Positions 7,657 through 15,062 of a DNA stretch of 48,682 bases are shown here, in pieces (within the stretch, counting starts at the first letter, position 1; each line of letters opens with the position of its first letter). Location: contig NZ_RWKH01000032.1 of NCBI RefSeq assembly GCF_003984625.1, positions 1 through 48,682 of the forward strand. Reading direction: 5' to 3'. The position numbers were made by a program, and so were the translations under genes. The DNA comes from Variovorax sp. DXTD-1 (GTDB taxonomy: Bacteria; Pseudomonadota; Gammaproteobacteria; Burkholderiales; Burkholderiaceae_C). The notes under the pieces were generated by a model that was not told the origin of the DNA, made no database searches, and saw nothing but the letters and a program-made list of their open reading frames with translations.

Positions 7657-7685
7657 AATTTAACAAAGACGAAACAAGGTTTCAA
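7657..7685 (-). promoter_or_regulatory. Minus-strand promoter in the hemJ-hemB gap
   Basis: On the minus strand, TTGAAA (7680-7685) is separated by exactly 17 nt from TAAATT (7657-7662), giving a start site near 7650. The -35 matches 5/6 and the -10 matches 4/6. On the plus strand a TTGACA lies at 7704-7709, facing hemB, but no good -10 follows at the right spacing, so I do not call a hemB promoter. The rest of 7690-7818 shows nothing I can assign. Confidence 0.5.
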
Positions 7686-7818
7686 GCGACTCAGCCACTT
7701 TCTTTGACATTTTTACAGAAAAAAGAGAACCTTCGAGCTACTAATTTGTCGTGTTATCAGACAACTGCCGCAACCACGCCCTGCCGGAGTTTCACGCATC
7801 AGGCACAATTTTCGGCTT

Positions 7819-8835
7819 ATGACGCGCCCTTCCCCCTCCTACGCCATGTACCCGGCCGGCCGGCCCCGCCGCTTGCGCCGCGATACTTTCACCCGCAACC
7901 TGGTCAGGGAGCATGCGTTGACGGCGCACGACCTCATCTACCCCGTGTTCGTACAGGAAGGTGAAAAAAAGCGCGAGGCCGTGTCTTCGATGCCGGGCGT
8001 GGAGCGCCTGAGCCTCGATCTGCTGCTGCCCGTGGCGGAGCAGTGCGTGGCGGCCGGCATTCCGGTGATGGCGCTTTTTCCGGTGATCGATGCGGGTCTC
8101 AAGACGCCCGGCGGCGACGAGGCGTTCAACCCCGACGGGCTCATTCCGCGCGTGGTCGCCGCGCTCAAGGCGCGCTTTCCGGAGCTTGGCGTGATGACCG
8201 ACGTGGCGCTCGACCCCTACACCAGCCACGGGCAGGACGGCCTGCTCGATGACACCGGCTACATCATCAATGACGCCACCGTTGAAGTTCTGTCGAAGCA
8301 GGCGCTCACACAGTCACAGGCGGGCGTCGACATCGTGGCGCCCAGCGACATGATGGACGGGCGCATCGGCGCCATCCGTACCGCGCTGGAGGCCCGCGGC
8401 GACGTTCACACCCGGATCATGGCCTACAGCGCCAAGTACGCCAGCGCCTTCTATGGCCCGTTCCGCGACGCCGTGGGCTCGGCCGCCACGCTCGGCAAGA
8501 GCAACAAGAAGGTCTACCAGATGGACCCGGGCAACAGCGACGAGGCGTTGCGCGAGGTGGCACTCGACATCGCCGAAGGCGCCGACATGGTGATGGTGAA
8601 GCCCGGCATGCCGTACCTGGACATCGTGCGCCGCGTGAAGGACGAGTTCCACGTGCCCACCTTCGCCTATCAGGTGAGCGGCGAATACGCGATGCTCAAG
8701 GCCGCCGCACAGAACGGCTGGCTCGACCACGACGCGGTCGTGCTCGAAAGCCTGCTCGCCTTCAAGCGCGCGGGCGCCGATGGCGTGCTCACCTACTTTG
8801 CACTTGACGCCGCGCGCTTGCTACAAAAACAATAG
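7819..8835 (+). CDS. hemB: Delta-aminolevulinic acid dehydratase (porphobilinogen synthase)
   Basis: A 338-residue cytoplasmic enzyme that condenses two 5-aminolevulinate molecules into porphobilinogen, the first common step of tetrapyrrole synthesis. The two Schiff-base lysines are K206 (AYSAKYASAF) and K261 (MVKPGMPYLD). The metal-site region reads DVALDPYTSHGQDG (128-141), with Asp in place of the cysteines of zinc enzymes, as in the Mg-dependent Pseudomonas type. Length and start (MTRPSPSYAMYPAGRPRRLR) are typical. It is transcribed away from hemJ and followed 66 nt later by the CorA-type gene. Confidence 0.97.
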   Translation: MTRPSPSYAMYPAGRPRRLRRDTFTRNLVREHALTAHDLIYPVFVQEGEKKREAVSSMPGVERLSLDLLLPVAEQCVAAGIPVMALFPVIDAGLKTPGGDEAFNPDGLIPRVVAALKARFPELGVMTDVALDPYTSHGQDGLLDDTGYIINDATVEVLSKQALTQSQAGVDIVAPSDMMDGRIGAIRTALEARGDVHTRIMAYSAKYASAFYGPFRDAVGSAATLGKSNKKVYQMDPGNSDEALREVALDIAEGADMVMVKPGMPYLDIVRRVKDEFHVPTFAYQVSGEYAMLKAAAQNGWLDHDAVVLESLLAFKRAGADGVLTYFALDAARLLQKQ

Positions 8836-8901
8836 CTCGCACCCTTGCGCCCGCAGCGCGGGCCGATCGGTATTCCAAAAAGAGAGCAACAGGGCGGGCC
8901 C

Positions 8902-10062
8902 ATGCGCATCTTCGAAATCAACCGCTCCCAGGTGAGCGAGCATCCGGCGCTGGCACCGCTCACGGTGCCGGGCGCCTGCGCTGCACAGGGCTATCTCTGG
9001 ATTTCTCTCACACGGGACGAGTTTCGCGCGTCGCTGGCCGAAGTCCAGCAGATCCTGCAGTCACTCTGCCTCACGCAGTTGGTCGACCTGCACGTGGCCG
9101 ACCTGCTCAACGACCAGTTGCCTTCGCATTACGACTACACCTCCCAATACGACGTGCTGGTGTTCCGGCGCCTTTCGGCCGGGCCGGGCCAGGCGGCGCT
9201 GGGCGACGGCAAGGGCACCTCGGGCGGCGAGCCGCCCCTTCCCACGCCGTCGCGCCGCGGTCCGCCGGTGCTGCGCCGGATCGACACCCGGCCGGTGGGG
9301 TTTGCGCTGTTCGACCGCGTGCTGCTGTCGGTGCACCCGGAGGACGGCGCGGTGCGCGACGCCTTTGCCGCCCGCCTGCTGGCCGCGGGATCGCCGGACG
9401 ACAAGGGCGCCCCGGCGCTCGACGTGCGGGCCACTTCGGCGCGCGTGCCCACCGGCACCGCCGACCTGATGCTGCGCGTCATCAACCAGATCGTCGACGG
9501 CTACCTGGACATGCGCCGCGAGCTCACGCGCCAGCTCGACCATTGGCAAACCGAGCTGATCGACCCGCGCAGCCGCTTTACCAACTGGGGCGCGCTGATG
9601 GAAGCCCGGCAGTCGCTGCACCACCTGGACGAAATCTGCGAGGACCAGCGCGCCGCCATCCAGGACTGGATCGATTCGCTGGAGACGCTGCCATCGCCGA
9701 AGAACGAGGCGGAGCAGCGCGAGCAGGAGCTGATCATGGTGCGCAGCCGCGACGTGCTCGAACACATCGAACGCGTGGTGCACCACGTCCACCGGCTGGA
9801 GCAGAACGCCGAAACCGCGGTGCAGATGCACTTCAGCGTTCAGGGGCACCGCGCCAACGACATCATGCGGGTGCTCACCGCGCTGACGGCCATTTTCCTG
9901 CCGCTCAATCTCATCGCCGGCATCTTCGGCATGAACTTCGAATTCATTCCGCTGGTGCACAAGGCGGACGGGTTCTGGATTGCGATGGGCGCGATGCTGG
10001 TCATTGCGCTGGTGCTGGTCGTGGTGTTCTGGCGCAAGCGCTACCTTGCGCGTACGCGTTGA
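8902..10062 (+). CDS. corA: CorA-family divalent cation transporter
   Basis: A 386-residue CorA-superfamily channel. A cytoplasmic N-terminal domain is followed by a long helical stalk (about 200-320) and two C-terminal transmembrane helices (about 323-342 and 357-376). The signature GMN is at 343-345 (GIFGMNFEF). CorA conducts Mg2+, Co2+ or Ni2+; ZntB relatives carry Zn2+, and GMN alone does not settle the ion. A low-complexity GPGQAALGDGKGTSGGEPP insertion at about 94-115 is unusual for the domain. The start at 8902 is preferred to the upstream ATG at 8845, because the Met at 8902 begins the family sequence and has a purine-rich stretch upstream. Confidence 0.88.
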   Translation: MRIFEINRSQVSEHPALAPLTVPGACAAQGYLWISLTRDEFRASLAEVQQILQSLCLTQLVDLHVADLLNDQLPSHYDYTSQYDVLVFRRLSAGPGQAALGDGKGTSGGEPPLPTPSRRGPPVLRRIDTRPVGFALFDRVLLSVHPEDGAVRDAFAARLLAAGSPDDKGAPALDVRATSARVPTGTADLMLRVINQIVDGYLDMRRELTRQLDHWQTELIDPRSRFTNWGALMEARQSLHHLDEICEDQRAAIQDWIDSLETLPSPKNEAEQREQELIMVRSRDVLEHIERVVHHVHRLEQNAETAVQMHFSVQGHRANDIMRVLTALTAIFLPLNLIAGIFGMNFEFIPLVHKADGFWIAMGAMLVIALVLVVVFWRKRYLARTR

Positions 10063-10092
10063 GCAGCGCGGGCGCTACCTGTTCTCCAAAGC

Positions 10093-10123
10093 AAAAAGGC
10101 CACGCAGTTGCGTGGCCTTTTTT
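10093..10123. terminator. Bidirectional rho-independent terminator
   Basis: GGCCACGC (10098-10105) pairs with GCGTGGCC (10110-10117) around the loop AGTT, with five A before and six T after. It ends corA on the plus strand. By symmetry it also ends the DUF4148 gene on the minus strand, the two genes being convergent. Confidence 0.85.
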
Positions 10124-10158
10124 AATTGCTGGCCGCAAGGGCCGCAAATTCGCCTGGC

Positions 10159-10527
10159 TTACTTGGCGACAGCGCCCGAGCCTTGCTGGGCTTGAACGCG
10201 TGCGTCCATGGGGTGGGGCATCGTCGAGATGACCTTGCTGTTGACGCGCGAGCCGCCGGTCACGTTCTGGTCGGGGGCGTAGGCGGTGCGAATCGCTTCG
10301 GCTTCGACCAGTGCGCGGTCCTTCGACACGGCAACGGTTTCCGGGCCGCGCGAGCCGCGGGTCACGTTCTGGTTCGGAGCCGATGCGGTGCGCACGGCTT
10401 CGGCGTTCACTTCGTCACGGCTCTTGGTCGAGACGGCGGTGTTCACGCCTTCGTAGGATTCGGCTTGGGCGCCAGTGGCGGCCAGCACGGCGATGGCTGC
10501 AGCGGCGAGGATGTGCGAGGTCTTCAT
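10159..10527 (-). CDS. DUF4148 domain-containing exported protein
   Basis: A 122-residue protein with a clear signal peptide (MKTSHILAAAAIAVLAATGAQA, cleavage near 22). The start at 10527 is chosen for this signal peptide; the longer in-frame ORF upstream lacks any homology. The mature part contains two near-copies of a motif: AEAVRTASAPNQNVTRGSR and EAEAIRTAYAPDQNVTGGSR. Small exported proteins of this DUF are frequent in Burkholderiales; their function is unknown. It is divergent from a LysR regulator with 224 nt between starts. Confidence 0.8.
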   Translation of the reverse strand: MKTSHILAAAAIAVLAATGAQAESYEGVNTAVSTKSRDEVNAEAVRTASAPNQNVTRGSRGPETVAVSKDRALVEAEAIRTAYAPDQNVTGGSRVNSKVISTMPHPMDARVQAQQGSGAVAK

Positions 10528-10618
10528 TTTCAGTTCCTTGTGTTCGTTGGATGGTTCGTCCACCAGGCTCGCTGGTTGCTCACCTGTGCGGCGAGTTTCC
10601 AACTGAATTGCGGCTGCA

Positions 10619-10646
10619 AAACACGTGGAACAGAGACACCGTGTTT
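10619..10646. promoter_or_regulatory. Dyad between DUF4148 gene and LysR gene
   Basis: AAACACG (10619-10625) and CGTGTTT (10640-10646) form a 7-bp inverted repeat with a 14-nt spacer in the 224-nt divergent region. It could be an operator for the adjacent LysR-type regulator, though it does not match the T-N11-A form cleanly. The rest of the gap shows no convincing promoter. Confidence 0.25.
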
Positions 10647-10751
10647 CCTCTATTGAAACAATGACAACCGGAAGGCATGCACTCGATTCATCGGGTTCGC
10701 TGGAAAATCGGCGCATGCCGTTCCCGGAACGGAAAGAATAGGCGCTTTGAC

Positions 10752-11660
10752 ATGGACAGTCTCGATCTGATCAGAACCTTCCGGGAGGTTGCTTCGCACG
10801 GCAGCTTTTCGCATGCGGCCAAGAAGCTCGACATGTCGAAAGCCACTGTCAGCAAGTATGTGGCCGAACTCGAAACACGTTTCGGCGTGCGCCTTCTCAA
10901 CCGGTCCACGCGTTCCGTAAGCCTCACCGATGCCGGGCAACTGCTGCTGGAGCGCAGCACCCCGGTGCTCGAAATGGTGGAGCTCACGCAGGCCGAACTG
11001 CAGGAGCGCGCCACGCAGCCCAGCGGCCGACTGCGCATTTCGGCGCCGCACGGCATGGGCAACGGCGAATTTCCGGGCCTGCTGGCCGACTTCATGCGCT
11101 ACTACCCGGATGTGAGCATCAGCCTGCAGCTGACCAACCGCGCGGTCGATCTCGCCGAGGAAGGCATCGATGTCGACATCCGCAGCGGCCCGGTCACCGA
11201 CGACAACTTGATCGTCCGCAAGCTGATGCTCATGGAAATGGTCGTCTGCGCCTCGCCCGTGTACTGGAAGAAGCATGGCAAGCCCGATCACCCGAGCGAG
11301 CTTGCCGGACATGACGCGCTCACGCACTCGCGGCTGGGCGCCCAGCCGGTCTGGCGCTTCGAAGACGGTGGCCAGCCGCTGGACGTGCCGGTGAAAAGCC
11401 GCATGGACTGCACCGAGGGCGCGCCGCTGATCCGGGTTGCGATGCGCGGCTTCGGCGTGATCTATCTGCCCTCGATCCTCGTGCAGTCGCACATCGACGA
11501 CGGTGAACTGGTGCCGGTGCTGCAAGGCTATGCGCGCCAGGACATGTGGCTCTCGGCCGCGTATTTGCAGCGGCGCCACAACAGCGCCGCCCTGCGCGCT
11601 TTGCTCGACTTTCTCCAGACCCGCGTCGGCAAGGGGCCCGGCTCGCAAAAGAAAAAATAA
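10752..11660 (+). CDS. LysR-family transcriptional regulator
   Basis: A 302-residue LysR regulator. The N-terminal winged helix-turn-helix covers about 1-60 (FREVASHGSFSHAAKKLDMSKATVSKYVAELETR). The effector-binding domain (about 90-295) follows, typical of the CrgA/DmlR-like branch. The start at 10752 begins MDSLDLIRTF; the upstream in-frame ATG at 10677 adds residues not found in LysR proteins. LysR proteins usually act on a divergent gene, here the DUF4148 gene, and on themselves. The regulated function and inducer are not visible. Confidence 0.9.
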   Translation: MDSLDLIRTFREVASHGSFSHAAKKLDMSKATVSKYVAELETRFGVRLLNRSTRSVSLTDAGQLLLERSTPVLEMVELTQAELQERATQPSGRLRISAPHGMGNGEFPGLLADFMRYYPDVSISLQLTNRAVDLAEEGIDVDIRSGPVTDDNLIVRKLMLMEMVVCASPVYWKKHGKPDHPSELAGHDALTHSRLGAQPVWRFEDGGQPLDVPVKSRMDCTEGAPLIRVAMRGFGVIYLPSILVQSHIDDGELVPVLQGYARQDMWLSAAYLQRRHNSAALRALLDFLQTRVGKGPGSQKKK

Positions 11661-11684
11661 GAAAGCCCGGCATGGGCCGGGCTT
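11645..11684 (-). terminator. Terminator between LysR gene and dienelactone hydrolase gene
   Basis: AAGCCCGGC (11663-11671) pairs with GCCGGGCTT (11676-11684) around a 4-nt loop. On the minus strand the hairpin is followed by a T-rich run (TTTCTTATTTTTTCTTTT), so it is best placed to end the dienelactone hydrolase transcript. On the plus strand no T-run follows, so it is weaker for the LysR gene. Confidence 0.6.
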
Positions 11685-11714
11685 CGCTTGAGACCGGAGC
11701 GGGCTCGGGCTCTC

Positions 11715-12398
11715 TCAGCCGACGTGCTTGGCAAAGAACTCCAGCGTGCGCGCACGCGCCAGCTTGGCGGCCTCGGCGTTGTACGAGCCGCGCTGGTCGC
11801 AGTTGAAGCCGTGGCCCGACTCATAGACATGAACTTCAACTTCTGGATGCGCCTTCCTGAAGCCCTCGATGGTGTCCAGCGGAATCCAGTGGTCTTGGTT
11901 GCCGAAATGCGCCAGCACCGGCACCTTGGGCTGGCGCGCCGTTTCTTCCGGCGTGGTCATCCCACCGCCGTAGTACGGCGCCGCGGCGGCAAGCCCGGGG
12001 AGCAGGCTGGCGGCGCGCCACACCAGGAGGCCGCCCCAGCAAAAACCGACGATGCCCACCTTGCCGGCCTTCGCCGCGTAAGCCACAGCGGCCTCGATGT
12101 CCTGCAGCACGCCCGGCGCGGGCAGCGCCTCGACCGCGGTCTTCAGTTCGAAGCCGGCCTTCATGTCCTCGTCACTGTAGCCGAGCTCCACACCGGGCTT
12201 CACGCGATGAAAGGTCGAGGGCGACACCGCCAGGTAGCCGTCCGCCGCATAACCGTCGGCCACCGAGCGGATGTGCGAGTTGACGCCGAAGATCTCCGGC
12301 ACCACCACCACTGCGCCGCGCAGCGTGCCGGCGGGTTCGGCCACGTAGGCGGGGAAGGTGAAGCCGTCCTTGGCTTTCAGATCGATGAATTGACCCAT
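11715..12398 (-). CDS. Dienelactone hydrolase family protein
   Basis: A 227-residue alpha/beta hydrolase with the dienelactone-hydrolase triad: nucleophile C120 in GFCWGG, D169 in GNQDHWIP and H196 in SGHGFNC. The early Glu (E35, VVPEIFG), which in DLH interacts with the Cys, is also present. The characterised enzyme opens dienelactone to maleylacetate in chloroaromatic and modified ortho-cleavage pathways. Many paralogues act on other esters. It follows the HCCA-isomerase gene by 42 nt on the same strand, suggesting a two-gene unit in aromatic or xenobiotic breakdown. The substrate is not shown by sequence. Confidence 0.9.
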   Translation of the reverse strand: MGQFIDLKAKDGFTFPAYVAEPAGTLRGAVVVVPEIFGVNSHIRSVADGYAADGYLAVSPSTFHRVKPGVELGYSDEDMKAGFELKTAVEALPAPGVLQDIEAAVAYAAKAGKVGIVGFCWGGLLVWRAASLLPGLAAAAPYYGGGMTTPEETARQPKVPVLAHFGNQDHWIPLDTIEGFRKAHPEVEVHVYESGHGFNCDQRGSYNAEAAKLARARTLEFFAKHVG

Positions 12399-12440
12399 GA
12401 TGTCTTGCTCCTTGATGGCAACTGAAAAAAGAAGGCCGGG

Positions 12441-13040
12441 TTACGCGCGCAGCGCCCGTTCGACGAAGTCGAGGCGGTCCTGCCCCCAGAAGATTTCACC
12501 GTCGATCACGTAGCTTGGCGCGCCGAACACCTGGATGTCGATGGCCTCCTGCGTGTAGGCCTCGTAGCGCTCCTGCACCGCCTGGCTCTGCGACTGCTCC
12601 GCGCGCTTGGGCGACAGCCCGCATTCGACGACCAGCGAATCGAGCACCTTCGGGTCGCCGATGTTGCGCTCCTGCACCCACACGGCCGCGAACACCGCGG
12701 CACACATGCGCATGGCCGCCTCGGTGCCGTCGTGCATGTCGACGGCGATGATGACCCGGGCCGCGTCGTCGCTGGCCACCGGAAAGAACTTCGGCTTTGT
12801 GTTCAGCGGCAGGCCGAGGTGGCGCGAACAGCGTGCGAGGTCGACCAGCCGGTACGCCTGGCGCTGCGGCGCGCGCTTGCCCAGCGGCAGCCCGCCCGAA
12901 ACCGGGAACACGCTGCCCAGGTCGATCGGCCGCACGCGCACCGTGGCGCCGGCGGCCGCGGCGATCGCGGCAAACCGGGAATGCCCCAGATAGGTCCACG
13001 GGCTCTGTGGCGCAAAGTAATAGTCAATCGTCTTGTGCAT
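12441..13040 (-). CDS. 2-hydroxychromene-2-carboxylate isomerase family (DsbA/kappa-GST fold)
   Basis: A 199-residue protein that starts MHKTIDYYFAPQSPWTYLGH, the N-terminus of the HCCA isomerase/DsbA family. S13 occupies the glutathione-activating position. The C-terminal FGAPSYVIDGEIFWGQDRLDFVERAL is the classic closing motif (G-V/A-P-x-F/Y...F-x-G-Q-D-R). The type enzyme isomerises 2-hydroxychromene-2-carboxylate in naphthalene degradation with glutathione. No naphthalene genes lie nearby, so the real substrate is open. It is the first gene of a pair with the dienelactone hydrolase and is divergent from the SDR gene. Confidence 0.9.
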   Translation of the reverse strand: MHKTIDYYFAPQSPWTYLGHSRFAAIAAAAGATVRVRPIDLGSVFPVSGGLPLGKRAPQRQAYRLVDLARCSRHLGLPLNTKPKFFPVASDDAARVIIAVDMHDGTEAAMRMCAAVFAAVWVQERNIGDPKVLDSLVVECGLSPKRAEQSQSQAVQERYEAYTQEAIDIQVFGAPSYVIDGEIFWGQDRLDFVERALRA

Positions 13041-13184
13041 TCAATAACCTCCGTGCTTCGCACCTCCGGTGCAAGCTTGCTTGGGGCGGCCCGGCGAGCG
13101 CTCACGCTCATGCGCTGGCCCTCGATGATGTAATCCAGGCCAACGGTTTTAACTGACACGCAGTTTCTCTGCAGGAGGTGGGTT

Positions 13185-13931
13185 TTGGACCAGGTGCTCT
13201 TGATCACGGGCGGCAGCCGCGGCATCGGCGCCGCCACGGCCCTGCTGGCGGCGCAGCGCGGCTACGCGGTGGCCGTCAACTACGCGAACAACTCGCTCGC
13301 CGCCGACGAGGTGGTGCGCGTCATCCGCGCGGGCGGCGGCAGCGCCATGGCCGTGCAGGCCGACGTGGGCGACGAGGCCCAGGTGCTGGCTATGTTCGAG
13401 AAGGTCGACGCCAAGCTTGGCCGCCTCACGGCGCTCGTCAACAACGCCGGCGTGGTCGACGTGCAGGCGCGCGTCGAGCAAATGAGCGTGGCGCGCCTGG
13501 AGCGCATGTTCCGCATCAACGTGATCGGCAGTTTCATCTGTGCGCGCGAAGCAGTCAGGCGCATGAGCACCCGGCACGGCGGTTCGGGCGGCGCCATTGT
13601 CAACATCTCCAGCGGTGCCGCGCGGCTGGGCTCACCCGACCAGTACGTCGACTACGCGGCCAGCAAAGGCGCCATCGACACCTTCACCATCGGCCTGGCC
13701 AAGGAGGTCGCCGCCGAGGGCATCCGCGTCAATGCGGTGCGCCCAGGCCTGATCGATACCGAGATCCATGCATCGGGCGGCATGCCCGACCGCGCCTTCG
13801 AACTCGCACCCACCGTGCCGATGCAGCGCACCGGCAGCGCCGAAGAAATTGCCGGTGCCATCCTGTGGCTGCTGTCCGCCGAGGCCAGCTACACCACCAT
13901 GGCCTTGCTCGACGTCACGGGAGGAAGGTAG
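13185..13931 (+). CDS. SDR family oxidoreductase (FabG-like)
   Basis: A 248-residue classical short-chain dehydrogenase. Motifs: TGGSRGIG (8-15) for cofactor binding, NNAG (86-89), and the catalytic S142/S143, Y157 and K161 (YAASK). The absence of a basic residue after beta-2 leaves NADH or NADPH preference undecided. The start is TTG at 13185. It is supported by AGGAGG at 13173-13178, six nt upstream, and by the protein beginning directly at the Rossmann strand. It stops 2 nt before marC, so the pair is probably co-transcribed. The substrate is unknown. Confidence 0.9.
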   Translation: MDQVLLITGGSRGIGAATALLAAQRGYAVAVNYANNSLAADEVVRVIRAGGGSAMAVQADVGDEAQVLAMFEKVDAKLGRLTALVNNAGVVDVQARVEQMSVARLERMFRINVIGSFICAREAVRRMSTRHGGSGGAIVNISSGAARLGSPDQYVDYAASKGAIDTFTIGLAKEVAAEGIRVNAVRPGLIDTEIHASGGMPDRAFELAPTVPMQRTGSAEEIAGAILWLLSAEASYTTMALLDVTGGR

Positions 13932-13933
13932 CC

Positions 13934-14587
13934 ATGAGCACCTCGATGGACCTGATCAAGCCGCTGGTCACGCTGGTGGCCATCGTCAACCCGCTGGCCA
14001 TCGTGCCCTTCTTCATCCACTACACGCAGGGGTATTCGGATGCGCAGCGGCGGCACACGGTGCGCATGTCGGCCTTCAGCGCCTTCGTGGTCATTGCGGT
14101 CAGCGCGCTGATCGGGCTGCAGCTGCTGGCGTTCTTCGGCATTTCGATTGCCAGCTTCCAGGTGGGCGGCGGCCTGCTGCTGCTCATGAGCTCGCTGTCG
14201 ATGCTCAATGCCAAGCCGGCGGAGAGCAAGACCAACGTCGAAGAGCTGCGCGCCACCGAGGTAAAGGCCTCCATGGGCGCGTCCATCGCGGTGGTGCCGC
14301 TCACCATTCCGCTGCTCACCGGGCCGGCCACCATATCCACGGTGGTGATCTACGCCGACAAGACGCAGCACCTGTGGGAGCTCGGCTTGCTGGTCGGCTA
14401 CGGTGTGGTGGTGGCACTGGCCACCGCGCTGGCGTTTTCGCTTGCACAGCCGATCGCGCGTGTGCTCGGCAAGACCGGCATCAACATCATGACGCGGCTC
14501 ATGGGCCTGATCCTCGCCGCGCTTGCGGTCGAGGTCATGGCCGACGGCCTCGGCAAGCTGTTTCCCATTCTCCAGCGCGTGGGCTGA
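13934..14587 (+). CDS. MarC family membrane protein
   Basis: A 217-residue membrane protein with about six transmembrane helices. Family features are LVAIVNPLAIVPFFI near the N-terminus, GGGLLLLMSSLSML in the middle and VVPLTIPLLTGPATISTVVIY (about 113-135). The family was once thought to act in multiple antibiotic resistance but that has not held up, and its role is unknown. The start at 13934 follows the SDR stop codon by 2 nt, with GGAAGG upstream inside the SDR end. It is convergent with the EVE gene, 5 nt apart. Confidence 0.9.
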   Translation: MSTSMDLIKPLVTLVAIVNPLAIVPFFIHYTQGYSDAQRRHTVRMSAFSAFVVIAVSALIGLQLLAFFGISIASFQVGGGLLLLMSSLSMLNAKPAESKTNVEELRATEVKASMGASIAVVPLTIPLLTGPATISTVVIYADKTQHLWELGLLVGYGVVVALATALAFSLAQPIARVLGKTGINIMTRLMGLILAALAVEVMADGLGKLFPILQRVG

Positions 14588-14592
14588 CCGGC

Positions 14593-15054
14593 TCAGGCCA
14601 GCATCTTCTCGATGACGCGCCAATGCGCGGGATCGACCGGCGTGATCGACAGCCGGTTGCCCTTGCGCAGCACGACCAGCTCGGCCAGTTCGGGCTTGGC
14701 GCGCAGCTCGGGCAGCGCGAGGAGCCGCGTCTTGCGCACCGCCTGCACGTCAACCAGCAGCCAACGCGGGTCTTCCTTCTTCGAGGCCGCGTCGTAGTAC
14801 GGAGACTTCGGGTCGAACTGCGTCGGGTCGGGCTTGATGCCCGAGGCTACCCGCGCAATGCCCGCGATGCCGGGCTCCGGGCAGCTCGAGTGATAGAACA
14901 GCACGCCGTCGCCGACCTTCATGCCGTCGCGCATGAAGTTGCGTGCCTGATAGTTGCGCACGCCGGTCCAAGCCACCGTGGCGTTGGGCGCTGCAAGCGC
15001 ATCGTCGATCGAGACCTCGTCGGGCTCGGATTTCATCAACCAGTAATTGGGCAT
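14593..15054 (-). CDS. EVE domain-containing protein (thymocyte nuclear protein 1-like)
   Basis: A 153-residue single EVE domain starting MPNYWLMKSEPDEVSIDDAL, with the family marks WTGVRNYQARNFMRDGMKVGD and VLFYHSSCPEPGIAGIARV. EVE domains are PUA-like folds that bind modified bases in DNA or RNA, and they often serve in restriction of modified phage DNA or in tRNA metabolism. Here no restriction genes are close. The gene lies 8 nt after livK on the same strand, so it may be the last cistron of the liv operon or simply adjacent to it. Confidence 0.92.
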   Translation of the reverse strand: MPNYWLMKSEPDEVSIDDALAAPNATVAWTGVRNYQARNFMRDGMKVGDGVLFYHSSCPEPGIAGIARVASGIKPDPTQFDPKSPYYDAASKKEDPRWLLVDVQAVRKTRLLALPELRAKPELAELVVLRKGNRLSITPVDPAHWRVIEKMLA

Positions 15055-15062
15055 GGTGCCCG

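Noticed and set aside
7548..7690. 6S RNA (ssrS)
   Set aside because: The predicted RNA is about 100 nt with an internal terminator and lacks the long, bubble-containing rod of 6S RNA.
13178..14587. A single 469-codon fusion of the SDR region with MarC
   Set aside because: The upstream part in that frame is Arg/Gly shadow text. The SDR is encoded in the other frame with a strong ribosome-binding site, and MarC starts at its own ATG at 13934.
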